From Pseudomonas sp. UBA6562 (lineage in GTDB: Bacteria; Pseudomonadota; Gammaproteobacteria; Pseudomonadales; Pseudomonadaceae): a stretch of 64,000 nucleotides of DNA. This document shows positions 17,266 through 26,753 of the stretch, piece after piece (positions within the stretch are counted from its first letter, which is position 1; each line of letters opens with the position of its first letter). The position numbers were made by a program, and so were the translations under genes. The stretch lies in assembly GCF_002434265.1 (NCBI RefSeq), contig NZ_DJJS01000010.1, positions 186,001 through 250,000 of the forward strand, given 5' to 3'. A model generated the notes under the pieces. The model was not told where the DNA came from. It worked only from the letters and a program-made list of their open reading frames with translations, and did not search any database.

Positions 17266-17730
17266 TCAAACGACGGTGAACAGCGGCTGGTCGAACTCAA
17301 CCGGCTGACCGTCTTCGACCAGGATGGCATCGATGACGCCGCCGATGTCGGCTTCGATGTGGTTCATCATCTTCATGGCTTCGACGATGCACAGGGTGTC
17401 GCCCTTCTTCACCGACTGACCGACTTCGGCGAAGTTCGGCGAGGTCGGCGACGGCTTGCGGTAGAAGGTACCGACCATCGGAGAACGGATCACGGTGCCT
17501 TTGAGCGCAGGCGCGGCGGCTTCGGCGGCAGCGACCGGCGCGGCAGGGGCAGCGGCGGCAGGAGCGGCGAACGGCGCGGCCATCGGGGCGGGTGCGTAGA
17601 ACTGCTGGCCGGCCGGGGTCTTGCTGTGACGGCTGATGCGGACGGACTCTTCGCCTTCCTTGATCTCCAGCTCGTCGATGCCAGACTCTTCCAGCAGCTC
17701 GATCAGTTTCTTGACTTTACGGATATCCAT
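17266..17730 (-). CDS. accB: Biotin carboxyl carrier protein of acetyl-CoA carboxylase
   Basis: The 154-residue protein has an N-terminal dimerisation segment, an Ala/Pro-rich flexible linker (about 50-80) and a biotinyl domain with the EAMKMM motif whose lysine is biotinylated. It carries carboxybiotin between AccC and the carboxyltransferase. GGGAG lies just before the ATG. It is the first gene of accBC; an AT-richer stretch upstream (17740-17790) likely holds the promoter. Confidence 0.97.
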   Translation of the reverse strand: MDIRKVKKLIELLEESGIDELEIKEGEESVRISRHSKTPAGQQFYAPAPMAAPFAAPAAAAPAAPVAAAEAAAPALKGTVIRSPMVGTFYRKPSPTSPNFAEVGQSVKKGDTLCIVEAMKMMNHIEADIGGVIDAILVEDGQPVEFDQPLFTVV

Positions 17731-17793
17731 TAAGCGACTCCCAGGATTCGGTCGGGGGTGTAAATTGAAAACGTATCAGCAACGTTCAGTCGA

Positions 17794-17816
17794 AGCCGCG
17801 GCCCGAGGCCACGGCT
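17794..17816 (-). terminator. Hairpin between aroQ and accB
   Basis: AGCCG-C-GGCC pairs with GGCC-A-CGGCT around a three-base loop, eight bases after the aroQ stop on the minus strand. There is no T run, so it is a possible terminator or processing site; accB may be partly read through from aroQ. Confidence 0.35.
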
Positions 17817-17824
17817 GTGTGTCA

Positions 17825-18277
17825 TCAGGGCTGTGCGGGCGCAGCCAGGTGTTCGAACGCGGACTCCAGGGCCAGGCGATAGCCGGTGGCGCCCAGACCG
17901 CAAATCACGCCAACCGCCACGTCGGAAAAGTAAGAGTGGTGACGGAACGGTTCGCGCTTGTGCACGTTGGACAGGTGCACTTCGATGAATGGGATGCTCA
18001 CCGCCAGCAATGCGTCACGTAGCGCGACGCTGGTATGGGTGAACGCCGCCGGATTGATCAGGATGAAATCGACGCCTTCGTCGCGTGCGGCGTGGATGCG
18101 TTCGATCAGCACGTGCTCGGCATTGCTCTGCAAGGTGTGCAGGCGGTGGCCCTGAGCCTGGGCGCGTTGCTCCAGGTCCTGATTGATCTGCGGCAGCGTA
18201 GCGGCGCCATAGTGGCCTGGCTCGCGGGTGCCCAGCAGGTTCAGGTTGGGGCCATGCAGCACCAGTAGGGTTGCCAT
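17825..18277 (-). CDS. aroQ: 3-dehydroquinate dehydratase, type II
   Basis: The 150-residue shikimate-pathway enzyme has NLNLLGTREPGHYG with the catalytic Arg and Tyr, INPAAFTHTS, and EVHLSNVHKREPFRHHSY. It removes water from 3-dehydroquinate and forms dodecamers in this family. The start at 18277 (MATLLVLHG) has AAGGA about eight bases upstream; an extension of nine codons in frame is unlikely. It lies upstream of accBC on the same strand, the usual pseudomonad order. Confidence 0.96.
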   Translation of the reverse strand: MATLLVLHGPNLNLLGTREPGHYGAATLPQINQDLEQRAQAQGHRLHTLQSNAEHVLIERIHAARDEGVDFILINPAAFTHTSVALRDALLAVSIPFIEVHLSNVHKREPFRHHSYFSDVAVGVICGLGATGYRLALESAFEHLAAPAQP

Positions 18278-18440
18278 CTGCGATTCCTTGGTTTTGTAGG
18301 GCAATTCGACACAGCGCGGCGACTATGCCGCAAACCGCTTTGAGTGTCCAGTTCCCGGCAATAGTCAGCACGATGACCGAGGTTCGACCAAAGTACGTGA
18401 CTAAAAGCCAGAAATGGGTCATTTAGATGACGACGGCGCG

Positions 18441-20222
18441 TCAGGGCTGGAGTTTGCTGCGCACTCGGCTCAGGGTGGCGACGAAGTCGTCGACGTTCAC
18501 TTCGCCTACCACACGGTCTGTACGCAGTTCGTCGCCGTTCGCCGCAAAGAACAGCAGCGCGGGCGGGCCGAACAGGCCGTAGCGGTCGAGCAGGGCGCGC
18601 TGTTCGGCGTTGCTCTGGGTGATGTCCAGGCGCAGCAGGGTGAAATCGTCCAAGGGTTGCTGCACGGCCGGCGCGTTGAGCACTTCGTGTTCGATGACCT
18701 TGCAGCTGATGCACCAGTCGGCGTACCAATCGAGCAGCACTGGGCGGCCGGCGGCCTTGGCCTCGGCCAGCGCAGTGTCGAGCGCGGCGGGAGTGCTCAG
18801 GGTCTGCCAGCGTCCGGCGCTGGCGACGGTTTGGGCCGCGCCGGGCGCCGTGGCCTGGGGCAAGGGGCGCAATGGGTCGCCTTGACCGCTCAGTGCGCCG
18901 TACCAGCAGGCCAGGCCGTAGCTGAGCAGCAGCAGGCCCAGCAGTTGCGCCAGGCGCTGGCGCGGGCTCTTCACCTGCGCCCACTCCAGGGCGCCGAGGA
19001 ACAGCGCCACGCCCACCGCCAGCAAGCCCACCAGCAGCAGCGTCGCCGGCCCCGGCAGCACGCGGCTGAGCAGGCCGATGGCCAGCCCCAGCAGCAGCAC
19101 GCCGACAGCGTTCTTCACGGTGTTCATCCAGGCGCCGCTCTTGGGCAGCCAGGCTGCGCCGCCCACGCCGACCAGCACCAGCGGCGCGCCCATGCCCAGC
19201 CCCAGGGCGAACAGCTTCAGCGCGCCGCCCAAGGCATCGCCGCTGGCGCTGATGTACAAGAGGGCGCCGGCCAGCGGCGCGGAGACGCAGGGCGAGACCA
19301 GCAGGCTCGACAGCACCCCCAGCACCGCCGCGCCCAGCAGCGAGCCGCCGCGGGTGCGCTGGGCCATGCCGTCCAGACGGTCGCTCAACCGTTGCGGCAG
19401 CTTGATCTCGAACAAGCCGAACATGGCCAAGGCGAAGAGCACGAAGAACAGCGCGAAGGGCACCAGCACCCAGGGCGATTGCAGTTGCGCCTGCAGGTTC
19501 AGCCCCGCGCCGAACAGCCCCATCAGCGCGCCCAGCACGGCGAAACTCGCCGCCATGGGCACCACGTAGGCCAGCGACAGCGCCAGCCCACGGCCGCCGC
19601 CCACTTGCCCGCGCAGCACCACGCCCGACAGGATCGGCAGCATCGGCAGCACGCAGGGGGTGAAGGTCAGGCCGACACCAGCGAGGAAGAACAGCAGCAG
19701 CGATTTCCAGCTCCAGCCCTCTTCGGGCGCCAGGCCTGTGGCGCCTGTGGCGGGGCCGTCGCCGGGAATGCTCAGGCGCTGGGTCTGTGGCGGGTAGCAC
19801 AGGCCCTTGTCGGCGCAGCCCTGATAGCCCACCAGCAGGGTGAAGGCTTGCGGCACGTCCTGGCGCGGCACGCGGATGTCGACCACGTCGTGGTATACCT
19901 CGACGTCGCCGAAGAACTCGTCGTGCTTGGGCTGGCCTGGCGGAATCTGCGCCGTGCCCAGGGCCAGGCCCGCCGGTTCGCTGTGGAACTGGAAGCGGTG
20001 TTTGTACAGGTAGTAGCCATCGGTGGCGACGAAGCGCAGGGTGACGCTTTGCGCGTCGCTCTTGACCAGGCTCAGCTGGAAGGCTTTCTCGACCGGCAGG
20101 AAGTCGGCCTGGTTGCTGCCGGGCGCTGCGCCCAGGGTGGCGCTGGGGCGGTCGTCGAGCAGCCCGGCGGCGAATGCGGGGCTGGCCAGCAGCAGGATCA
20201 ACAGGAAAAACAGGCGGCGCAT
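18441..20222 (-). CDS. dsbD: Thiol:disulfide interchange protein DsbD
   Basis: The 593-residue protein has a signal peptide, an N-terminal periplasmic alpha domain with the Cys pair in GCADKGLC, eight membrane segments with FTPCVLPMLP and VSPCVSAPLAG cysteines, and a C-terminal thioredoxin-like domain with WCISCK. It moves electrons from cytoplasmic thioredoxin to periplasmic DsbC/DsbE-type proteins. All six redox cysteines are present. It is followed by aroQ and preceded by the CtpL-like receptor. The 209-base gap upstream (20223-20431) contains small GC dyads, such as GCCTGC-CAT-GCAGGC at 20345-20359. Confidence 0.95.
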   Translation of the reverse strand: MRRLFFLLILLLASPAFAAGLLDDRPSATLGAAPGSNQADFLPVEKAFQLSLVKSDAQSVTLRFVATDGYYLYKHRFQFHSEPAGLALGTAQIPPGQPKHDEFFGDVEVYHDVVDIRVPRQDVPQAFTLLVGYQGCADKGLCYPPQTQRLSIPGDGPATGATGLAPEEGWSWKSLLLFFLAGVGLTFTPCVLPMLPILSGVVLRGQVGGGRGLALSLAYVVPMAASFAVLGALMGLFGAGLNLQAQLQSPWVLVPFALFFVLFALAMFGLFEIKLPQRLSDRLDGMAQRTRGGSLLGAAVLGVLSSLLVSPCVSAPLAGALLYISASGDALGGALKLFALGLGMGAPLVLVGVGGAAWLPKSGAWMNTVKNAVGVLLLGLAIGLLSRVLPGPATLLLVGLLAVGVALFLGALEWAQVKSPRQRLAQLLGLLLLSYGLACWYGALSGQGDPLRPLPQATAPGAAQTVASAGRWQTLSTPAALDTALAEAKAAGRPVLLDWYADWCISCKVIEHEVLNAPAVQQPLDDFTLLRLDITQSNAEQRALLDRYGLFGPPALLFFAANGDELRTDRVVGEVNVDDFVATLSRVRSKLQP

Positions 20223-20431
20223 GGCGGACTCGCTAGGTGGAACGTGCGCGCATGATAGCGGAGTTGCCGGCAGGGGTCATGAACGCCACAGGGTGCTCCA
20301 CCCGCCGTGCTCGGCAGGCGCGAGAATCAGGCCCTTGGCGTCGGGCCTGCCATGCAGGCAGGGCAGAAGACCGCGCCGCTCCACGTCCACGCGGCGTTCG
20401 AACGCGACCTTTGGCCGTCCGGGCGCCGGCC

Positions 20432-22393
20432 TCACACCCGAAACGCCCGCACCGCCGTATTCAATTCGCCCCCCAGCCTCAGCAACTGGCCGCCTTGCGC
20501 GCGCCCCTCGCCGATGCGCTGCAGGTTGTCGTTGCCCAAGGCGTGGATGCGTTCGCTGTGGTCGCGGATCTCGCCCACCGCGCCGCGCTGCTGGGCGGTG
20601 GCATCGGCGATGCGTACGGCCGTGTCGGCGATGGTGGCGATGGCGCGCACGATGTCGTCCAGGGCGCCGTCGGCGGCCTGCGCCTGGCTGGCGGTATGGC
20701 GGGCGTGCTCGAGCTGCGCGCGCATGCCGTCCACCGACTGGCGCGCGGCGTGCTGCAGGCGGTCGATCAGGCTCTGGATTTCGCCGGTGGCGCCGGTGGT
20801 GCGCTGTGCCAGCGAGCGTACTTCGTCGGCGACCACGGCGAAGCCGCGGCCCATCTCTCCGGCGCGGGCGGCCTCTATGGCCGCGTTGAGGGCCAGCAGG
20901 TTGGTCTGTTCGGCGATCGAGCAGATCACCGTCAGCACGCTGCCGATGGTGGCCGACTCCTCGGCCAGTTGCTCGATGCTGCGGGCATTGCCCTGCACCT
21001 CCTCGACCAGGGTGCGCAGGCCCGCCAGACTGCCGCCGATCACCTGCTGACCTTGTGCGACCGCGCTGCCGGCGTCCTGGCTGGCACCGGCGGCGGCGCT
21101 CGCGTCGCTGGCGACCTGGACGATGGTGGCTTCCAGTTCGCCCAAGGCGTCGCGGATCAGCGCGGTGTCGCCGGCCTGGCGTTCGGCGCCGTCGTGCAGG
21201 GCGCTGCTCATGTCGGCCAGCGCATGGCTGCTGCCGCCTACCTGCTCGGCGTGGTGGCGCAGCGTGCCGATCAGCTCCACCAGGTAGTGGCGCAGGCGGT
21301 TGAGCGAGGCCTGGATGTCGTGCAGTTCGCGGTTGGTGCGGCCTAGTGCGATGGGCTGGGCGAAATTGCCCTCGGCCCAGCGCGACAGGGCCGGGGCCAG
21401 GTTGCCCAGGGTGCGCGCGAGGCGGCGCTGAAGGGTGTCGATGAGCACGGCGATGAGCAGGATCAGCGCGATCATCAGACCTTGCAAGGTACGCACTTCG
21501 CTCTGGATCTGGCCGTGCAGGGCGCGCACCTGGGGCTCCACGGCGGCGATCGCGCTGCGTACCGCACCAACGCGCCGTTCGGTGCTGGCGGCCAGGGCGG
21601 CGCGTTGCTCGATCTGGGCGCGGGTGCGCTGCAACTCGGTCGGGTAGCGATTGATGAGGCTGCGCAGTTGGCGTTTGAGGTCGACGCCCAGGTCTTGCGG
21701 GGCCTGCTGGGCTTCGCTCTGCAAACCCATGAGCGCGGCGAAGTCGTCGCCGCCCGTGGTTGCCGCAACGGTCACGCCGAGCAGGGGCAAGGCGTCGAGC
21801 TGCGCGGCCTGGGCGTCGATCAACTGCAGCTCGCGTTGCACCTCGTCGGCCAGTTCGGCGCGACCGCTGCTGACCAGCTTGTCGCGCGCCAGGGACAGCC
21901 GCGCCAGGTGCACGGCGGCGTCCAGCAGCGGCGCACGGTAACCGTCGGCTGTGGCGCCGCCGCCATCGGCCGCATAGCGCGCCAGTTGCTGGAGGGTCGC
22001 GCCTAGCTCGCGCTCGGCCTGCAACAGCAGGGCCTGGGGATCGGCGGCCAGCTTGCCGGCGGCCAGCAGGTCGGCTGCGGCGAAACGCTGCAAGTCGTCC
22101 AGGCTCGGGTGCAGGCTGTCGGCCAAGGCGCTAGGCCAGGCGTTCAGGCTTTCTTGCAACTGCTCGATGGCTTGGATGGCGGCGGCATGGCGCAGCGCAT
22201 CGCCACTGCCCAGGTACGCCTGGACGTTGGCCGCGCCCTCGTTCTGGAAGCGCTGGGCCAGGGTCAGGTAGCGTTCCATCATCTGGTACGGACGTTGAAG
22301 CGCCTGCTGCGACCACCACAGGGTCGCGCCCAAGGCGATGCACACCGTTACCAGCAGCAGGGTGTTGAGGTTGGTCAGCAGCTTCAGACGCAT
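20432..22393 (-). CDS. ctpL: Methyl-accepting chemotaxis protein, CtpL-like
   Basis: The 653-residue receptor has a membrane helix at about 10-27, a wholly helical periplasmic sensor of about 275 residues, a second helix at about 305-320, a HAMP-like linker and a signalling domain with the conserved tip IAEQTNLLALNAAIEAARAG. The long helical sensor fits the HBM or related class, not dCache. Its position next to dsbD matches P. aeruginosa ctpL, a receptor for low phosphate and chloroanilines; ligand identity here is inferred from position only. The ATG at 22393 has GGAAG about nine bases upstream. No C-terminal NWETF-type methyltransferase tether is present. Confidence 0.75.
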   Translation of the reverse strand: MRLKLLTNLNTLLLVTVCIALGATLWWSQQALQRPYQMMERYLTLAQRFQNEGAANVQAYLGSGDALRHAAAIQAIEQLQESLNAWPSALADSLHPSLDDLQRFAAADLLAAGKLAADPQALLLQAERELGATLQQLARYAADGGGATADGYRAPLLDAAVHLARLSLARDKLVSSGRAELADEVQRELQLIDAQAAQLDALPLLGVTVAATTGGDDFAALMGLQSEAQQAPQDLGVDLKRQLRSLINRYPTELQRTRAQIEQRAALAASTERRVGAVRSAIAAVEPQVRALHGQIQSEVRTLQGLMIALILLIAVLIDTLQRRLARTLGNLAPALSRWAEGNFAQPIALGRTNRELHDIQASLNRLRHYLVELIGTLRHHAEQVGGSSHALADMSSALHDGAERQAGDTALIRDALGELEATIVQVASDASAAAGASQDAGSAVAQGQQVIGGSLAGLRTLVEEVQGNARSIEQLAEESATIGSVLTVICSIAEQTNLLALNAAIEAARAGEMGRGFAVVADEVRSLAQRTTGATGEIQSLIDRLQHAARQSVDGMRAQLEHARHTASQAQAADGALDDIVRAIATIADTAVRIADATAQQRGAVGEIRDHSERIHALGNDNLQRIGEGRAQGGQLLRLGGELNTAVRAFRV

Positions 22394-22603
22394 GCGCGCG
22401 CACTTCCGGCAGGGGGATGACCGCGCTGACGGTATTGCCCATTGATGACCGGTTGATGACGGCAGAGGCCTGTGTCCTTTGCAGGCGCGGTGGGACGGCA
22501 TGGCGGTTTGCACGCGACGGTCGCAGCGAAGCGCCGATCCGGGCGGTATGTCGATGCCTGGCGCATGGCGATGCGAGCAGTGGGCCGACCGCGTCGCTTG
22601 GAG

Positions 22604-22658
22604 TGGGCCGGCTGTGCCGGCCACCGCTACCGAGCGGAAGCGCCGAACCGGCCGCTAC
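22604..22658 (-). repeat. REP-like dispersed element, copy 1
   Basis: Read on the minus strand, GTAGCGGCCGGTTCGGCGC, then a variable centre, then GTGGCCGGCACAGCCGGCCC. It matches the element at 54424-54480 over most of its length. It abuts the gcbA stop codon, the usual place for REP elements, and contains internal dyads. Confidence 0.7.
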
Positions 22659-24229
22659 GGGGCCGGCTCGGCTTTCAGAACGCAGTTGCGCCCGCTGTGC
22701 TTGGCGGCGTACAGCGCTTCGTCGGCGATGTTGCCCAGCTGGGAGGCGTCCATGCCGTCGCCCAGGTTCGCCACGCCGGCGCTGAAGGTGCAGTTCAACG
22801 GCTGCGGGTGGGCCGGGTAGTGCAGCTCGGCGAAGCGTTGGCGCAGGTCGTCGAGCAGGCGGTAGGCCGCGTCCAGCGGCGTGTCGGGCATGACGATGGC
22901 GAACTCTTCGCCGCCGTAGCGCCCGATGAAGTCGGTGCGCCGCAGGCGCTGGCGCAGGAACAGCGCCAGGCTCTTGAGCACGCGATCGCCGGTGGGATGG
23001 CCGTGCACGTCGTTGATGCGCTTGAAGTGATCGATGTCGAGCATGGCGAAGCTCAATGGCTGGCCCTCGCGGCGTGCGCGGTGGCTGCAATCTTCGAGCA
23101 GTTGCAGGATGTGCGTGTGGTTGTACAGACCGGTCAGGCTGTCGCGCACCAGGCGCGCGTTCAAGTGGCGGGCACGGGCGGCGCGGTTGTGCACCGTGGT
23201 GACCAGTTGCCGGGCCTGCACCGGCTTGGTGAGGAAGTCGTCGCCGCCTTCGCTCATGGCTTCGAGCTGCTTGTCCAGGTCGGCTTCGGCCGACAGGTAG
23301 ATGATCGGCACGCTCACGTAGCGATCGTTATGGCGAATGGCCCGTGCCAGCTCCGAGCCCGTACAGCCCGGCATGTACATGTCGAGGATGATCAGGTCGG
23401 GCTGGAAGTCGGCGAGGATGTCCATGGTGCGCAGCGGCTCGATGAGCACCCGCGTGGAGATCCCCGCGTGCCTGAGCATGCGCTCGGTGTACAGCGCCTG
23501 GGCGCGCGAGTCGTCGATGATCAGCACGCGGAACGGGTCCACGTCGGCGGAATCGTTCAAGCGTTCGATCTTTTCCAGCAGCGCGGAGGCCTCCAGGGTG
23601 CCGGTGAGAAACGCCTTGCCGCCGATGCGCGCCGCGCTCAATCGCGCACACGTGTCGTTGTCGTCCTGGCTGAAGAACAACAGCGCCAATGGCGGTTCGG
23701 CGTCGGCTTGCAGGGCTTGGGCCAATTGCAGGCCGCGACCGGGGCCTGCGAAATCCACATCCAGCACCACGATGCCCGGCGGCGCTTCGGCCAGCGCGCT
23801 GCGCAAGGCTTCGGCGCTGTCCAGGGCTTGCGCCGCCAGGCCGAAGAACGCCAGTTGCTGGACCAGCCGCTCGGTCGCTTGCGCATCTTCCAGCAACAGG
23901 TACAGCGGCCGGCGCAAGGCCGGCAGGAGCACGTCGTCGAACTGGTCGTCGCGGCGCAGGCTGCTGCGGGCCAGTTGCTGGATCAAGGGCGCAAGCGCGT
24001 CCAGCGCGCCGGCCGGCAACGACGGCTGGCCTTCGAGCAGCGGTTCGAGCTGCGCACACAGGGCCTGGGCCGCAGCCACTTGTTGCGCGTGCTCGCACTG
24101 CTCGGCGGTCCGCCACAGGCGCAGGCTCGCCTTGTGCAGATAGCGCAGGCCGGTGCGGGTCGGGTCGGTGTGGTGCAGGCGTTGCCAGAGCAGCAGGACA
24201 TCGCGGGTTTGTTGCAGCACTTGGTGCAT
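22655..24229 (-). CDS. gcbA: Diguanylate cyclase GcbA-like (two receivers plus GGDEF)
   Basis: The 524-residue protein has a helical N-terminus (1-95), a first receiver-like domain (about 100-220), a second receiver with LIILDMYMPG holding the phospho-Asp, and a GGDEF domain with an intact GGEEF active site. The RRTD inhibitory I-site lies five residues before it. It should make cyclic di-GMP and be product-inhibited. The position beside ctpL matches P. aeruginosa PA4843 (GcbA/AdcA), which affects attachment and dispersal. The start is the ATG at 24229, with AAGG nine bases upstream; the ATG at 24277 would add 16 Ser/Pro codons with rare codon use and is less likely. Confidence 0.8.
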   Translation of the reverse strand: MHQVLQQTRDVLLLWQRLHHTDPTRTGLRYLHKASLRLWRTAEQCEHAQQVAAAQALCAQLEPLLEGQPSLPAGALDALAPLIQQLARSSLRRDDQFDDVLLPALRRPLYLLLEDAQATERLVQQLAFFGLAAQALDSAEALRSALAEAPPGIVVLDVDFAGPGRGLQLAQALQADAEPPLALLFFSQDDNDTCARLSAARIGGKAFLTGTLEASALLEKIERLNDSADVDPFRVLIIDDSRAQALYTERMLRHAGISTRVLIEPLRTMDILADFQPDLIILDMYMPGCTGSELARAIRHNDRYVSVPIIYLSAEADLDKQLEAMSEGGDDFLTKPVQARQLVTTVHNRAARARHLNARLVRDSLTGLYNHTHILQLLEDCSHRARREGQPLSFAMLDIDHFKRINDVHGHPTGDRVLKSLALFLRQRLRRTDFIGRYGGEEFAIVMPDTPLDAAYRLLDDLRQRFAELHYPAHPQPLNCTFSAGVANLGDGMDASQLGNIADEALYAAKHSGRNCVLKAEPAP

Positions 24230-24569
24230 GCGCGAAGACCTTGAGGGGGTGGAAGAGGGGGTAAGGGGTGGGTTCATGGGCTCACTGCGGTCGCAGTCCG
24301 ATAGTGGCTCCATGCTAGCACTGCTCGGGGGCCAACGGCCCGCTGCCATGCGATAAAAAGCAGCATCTTTGTGTACGGCCCGCCGAGCGGTGGGTCGCGT
24401 ATGCGCATGAAAGCGTCTGCTTTATAGTGCCGAGCCAGGGATCTGCCGTGGCACCCTAGCGTTACCCTGTGGTCCAAGCCCCAGGCCCTGTAGCGAAAGC
24501 GTCTGCCCAGGGCAGGCGGTTTCCGTACAACGTTTCGCACTCGACGTGACTGAATTAAGGACAAAAGCC
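24230..24569. promoter_or_regulatory. Divergent intergenic region gcbA/DUF2333 gene with a 12-bp direct repeat
   Basis: The 340 bases hold no convincing gene. GAAAGCGTCTGC occurs at 24409-24420 and again at 24495-24506, in direct orientation, 86 bases apart. A TATAGT at 24423-24428 could be a -10 element for the plus-strand gene. The AAGGAC ribosome site of that gene is at about 24557. Confidence 0.5.
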
Positions 24570-25634
24570 ATGCTGGACTGGAAAAAACGCGAGGCCGCTG
24601 AAGCGCCGAGCGAGCGGGCCGAATCCCGCAAAGCCACCCCCCGCCGCCGTGGCGGCATCTGGGGCCGTACCTTGGCTGCGGTGATCGGTGTGTACCTGCT
24701 GGTGTGCATCGGCCTGAGCTGGTACTGGAGCCAGGAGCCCGACCTGTTCCCGGTGCAGCAGACCGCGCAGACCGCCGCGCAGCAGTCCGGCCAGAAGATG
24801 GTCGTGGGCTACACCACCGTCGAAACCCTGAAGAACGTGTCCGGCACCCTGCTGAACAAGCCGGGTGGCTACATCGCCAACGACCGTTTCCCGCCAGGCC
24901 TGTGGATGGACAACATGCCGAGCTGGGAGTACGGCGTGCTGGTCCAGGTGCGTGACCTGTCCCGCGCATTGCGCAAGGACTTCGCCCGTTCCCAGTCGCA
25001 GTCCACCGAAGACGCGGACTTGGCCAAGGCCGAGCCACGCTTCAACTTCGACCACAAGAGCTGGATCCTGCCGTCGAGCGAATCGGAGTTCGAGGAAGGC
25101 ATCAAGTCGCTGTCGCGTTACCAGGCGCGCCTGGCCGCCGGCGACAAGGGCGCGATCTTCTACACCCGTGCCGACAACCTCAACAACTGGTTGGGCGACG
25201 TCGCCACCCGTCTGGGCTCGCTGTCGCAGCGCCTGTCGGCGAGCGTCGGCCGGGTCAAGCTCAACAGCAACCTGAAGACCGAGGCCATCGTGCCTGGCCA
25301 AGCGCCGCAAGTGGACGAGGAGCTGGTGGAAACGCCTTGGCTGCAGATCGACAACGTGTTCTACGAGGCCCGTGGCCAGGCATGGGCGCTGTCGCACCTG
25401 CTGCGCGCCATCGAAGTCGACTTCGCCGACGTGCTGGCGAAGAAGAATGCCACCGTCAGCGTGCGGCAGATCATCCGCGAACTGGAAGCCTCGCAGGAAC
25501 CGCTGTGGAGCCCGATGGTGCTCAACGGCAGCGGCTTCGGCATGTGGGCCAACCACTCGCTGGTGATGGCCAACTACATCTCCCGTGCCAATGCCGCAGT
25601 GATCGACCTGCGCCAGCTGCTGTCCCAGGGCTGA
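24570..25634 (+). CDS. DUF2333 family inner-membrane protein
   Basis: The 354-residue protein has a basic N-terminus, one membrane helix (about 33-52, ending LSWYWSQEPDLF) and a large, mostly helical periplasmic domain. Segments such as NKPGGYIANDRFPPGLWMDNMP mark the DUF2333 family, a pseudomonad/marine gammaproteobacterial group of unknown role. AAGGAC eight bases before the ATG at 24570 sets the start. The stop is one base before the Nudix gene start, so the two are likely co-transcribed. No function is known. Confidence 0.88.
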   Translation: MLDWKKREAAEAPSERAESRKATPRRRGGIWGRTLAAVIGVYLLVCIGLSWYWSQEPDLFPVQQTAQTAAQQSGQKMVVGYTTVETLKNVSGTLLNKPGGYIANDRFPPGLWMDNMPSWEYGVLVQVRDLSRALRKDFARSQSQSTEDADLAKAEPRFNFDHKSWILPSSESEFEEGIKSLSRYQARLAAGDKGAIFYTRADNLNNWLGDVATRLGSLSQRLSASVGRVKLNSNLKTEAIVPGQAPQVDEELVETPWLQIDNVFYEARGQAWALSHLLRAIEVDFADVLAKKNATVSVRQIIRELEASQEPLWSPMVLNGSGFGMWANHSLVMANYISRANAAVIDLRQLLSQG

Positions 25635-25635
25635 T

Positions 25636-26175
25636 ATGCCGATCGACCCTGTGGAGGCCGCGCACCGCGCGGCCTCCGACGTTGAGCGGGTCGCCTGGGT
25701 GGATGCCCAGGACCGCCTGCTCGGTGCCCTGCAACGGGCCGAACTGCGCGAGCGTGCGCTGATCGGCCGTGGCACGTTCATTCTCCTGTTCAATGGCCAA
25801 GGCGAGCTGTGCGTGCACCGCCGCACCTTGAGCAAGGCGCTGTACCCCGGTTACTGGGACGTGGCCGCCGGCGGCATGGTCGGGCCTGAGGAAACCTATG
25901 CGCAATCGGCCGCCCGTGAACTGGAGGAAGAGCTGGGCGTGAGCGGCGTGGCGTTGCAGTTCCATGAAAAGTTCTTCTTCGACCAACCCGACAACCACCT
26001 GTGGTGCGCGGTGTTCTCTGCGGTATGGGACGGTCCTTTGCGCCTGCAACCCGAAGAGGTGTTGGAAGCGCGTTTCGTCAGCCTCGACCAAGCGCAAGCC
26101 GACAGCCTGAGCAAGCCCTACTGCCCCGATTCCCTGGCCGCGTTGCAACGTTACCGGCACGCGCTCGGCCGTTGA
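25636..26175 (+). CDS. Nudix hydrolase, YfcD-like
   Basis: The 179-residue protein contains a complete Nudix box beginning GGMVGPEETYAQSAARELEE and continuing ELGV, matching GX5EX7REUXEEXGU. The N-terminal part (HRAASD...LLGALQRAELRERALIGRGTFILL) is the usual YfcD/isopentenyl-isomerase-like lead-in. Such enzymes cleave nucleoside-diphosphate-linked compounds; the substrate is not predictable. The start follows the DUF2333 stop by one base. Confidence 0.9.
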   Translation: MPIDPVEAAHRAASDVERVAWVDAQDRLLGALQRAELRERALIGRGTFILLFNGQGELCVHRRTLSKALYPGYWDVAAGGMVGPEETYAQSAARELEEELGVSGVALQFHEKFFFDQPDNHLWCAVFSAVWDGPLRLQPEEVLEARFVSLDQAQADSLSKPYCPDSLAALQRYRHALGR

Positions 26176-26384
26176 CCTGGCGACGCCTCCGCCAAGGTCG
26201 CAAAACAGGCGAAAAATGGCGCATTCCGCTACTTGGGCCGTAGGCTTTTTCTCGTTAAACTGCGCGCCCTTTATGGGTTGCCGCGTGTACCGCGGCAATC
26301 AGCGCCGCCCCTGCCAGAGTGGGGCTTCGCGGTCGGCCCGCCACCAGGCTCGATCAGTTTCTGCCCTCAACAAGAGGCACGAAC

Positions 26385-26753
26385 GTGGCCAAGAAATCCT
26401 CCTCCTTCGCCGCCCTCGGCGGTCTGGTCTATTCCACCGACGCCGGTCGCCATTGCCCCGACTGCAGCCAGCCGGTCGATGCCTGCATCTGCCAGCAGCA
26501 CGTGCCGCAAGGCGACGGCATCGCCCGTGTGCGGCGCGAGAGCAAGGGCCGCGGCGGCAAGACCGTCACCACCATCACCGGCCTGACCCTGGCGGCCGAG
26601 CCGTTGAAGGCGCTGGCCACCGAGCTCAAACGCCGCTGCGGCACCGGTGGCGCGCTCAAGGACGGCGTCATCGAGATCCAGGGCGAGCATGTCGAACTGC
26701 TGCTCGCCGAACTGACCAAGCGTGGCTTCACCGCCAAGAAGTCGGGTGGCTGA
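26385..26753 (+). CDS. yciH: Translation initiation factor Sui1/YciH family protein
   Basis: The 122-residue protein has a short N-terminus with a four-cysteine motif (CPDCxxPVDACIC) and a SUI1 domain (RVRRESKGRGGKTVTTITGL, then GTGGALKDGVIEIQG). YciH resembles eukaryotic eIF1 and is thought to influence initiation fidelity or stress translation. The start is GTG at 26385, with AGAGG seven bases upstream; the in-frame ATG 22 codons earlier has no ribosome site. It lies upstream of speA. Confidence 0.9.
   Translation: MAKKSSSFAALGGLVYSTDAGRHCPDCSQPVDACICQQHVPQGDGIARVRRESKGRGGKTVTTITGLTLAAEPLKALATELKRRCGTGGALKDGVIEIQGEHVELLLAELTKRGFTAKKSGG

Noticed and set aside
24230..24349. Longer N-terminus for the diguanylate cyclase gene
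   Set aside because: The extra codons are Ser/Pro-rich with rare codons, and the later ATG has a better ribosome site.
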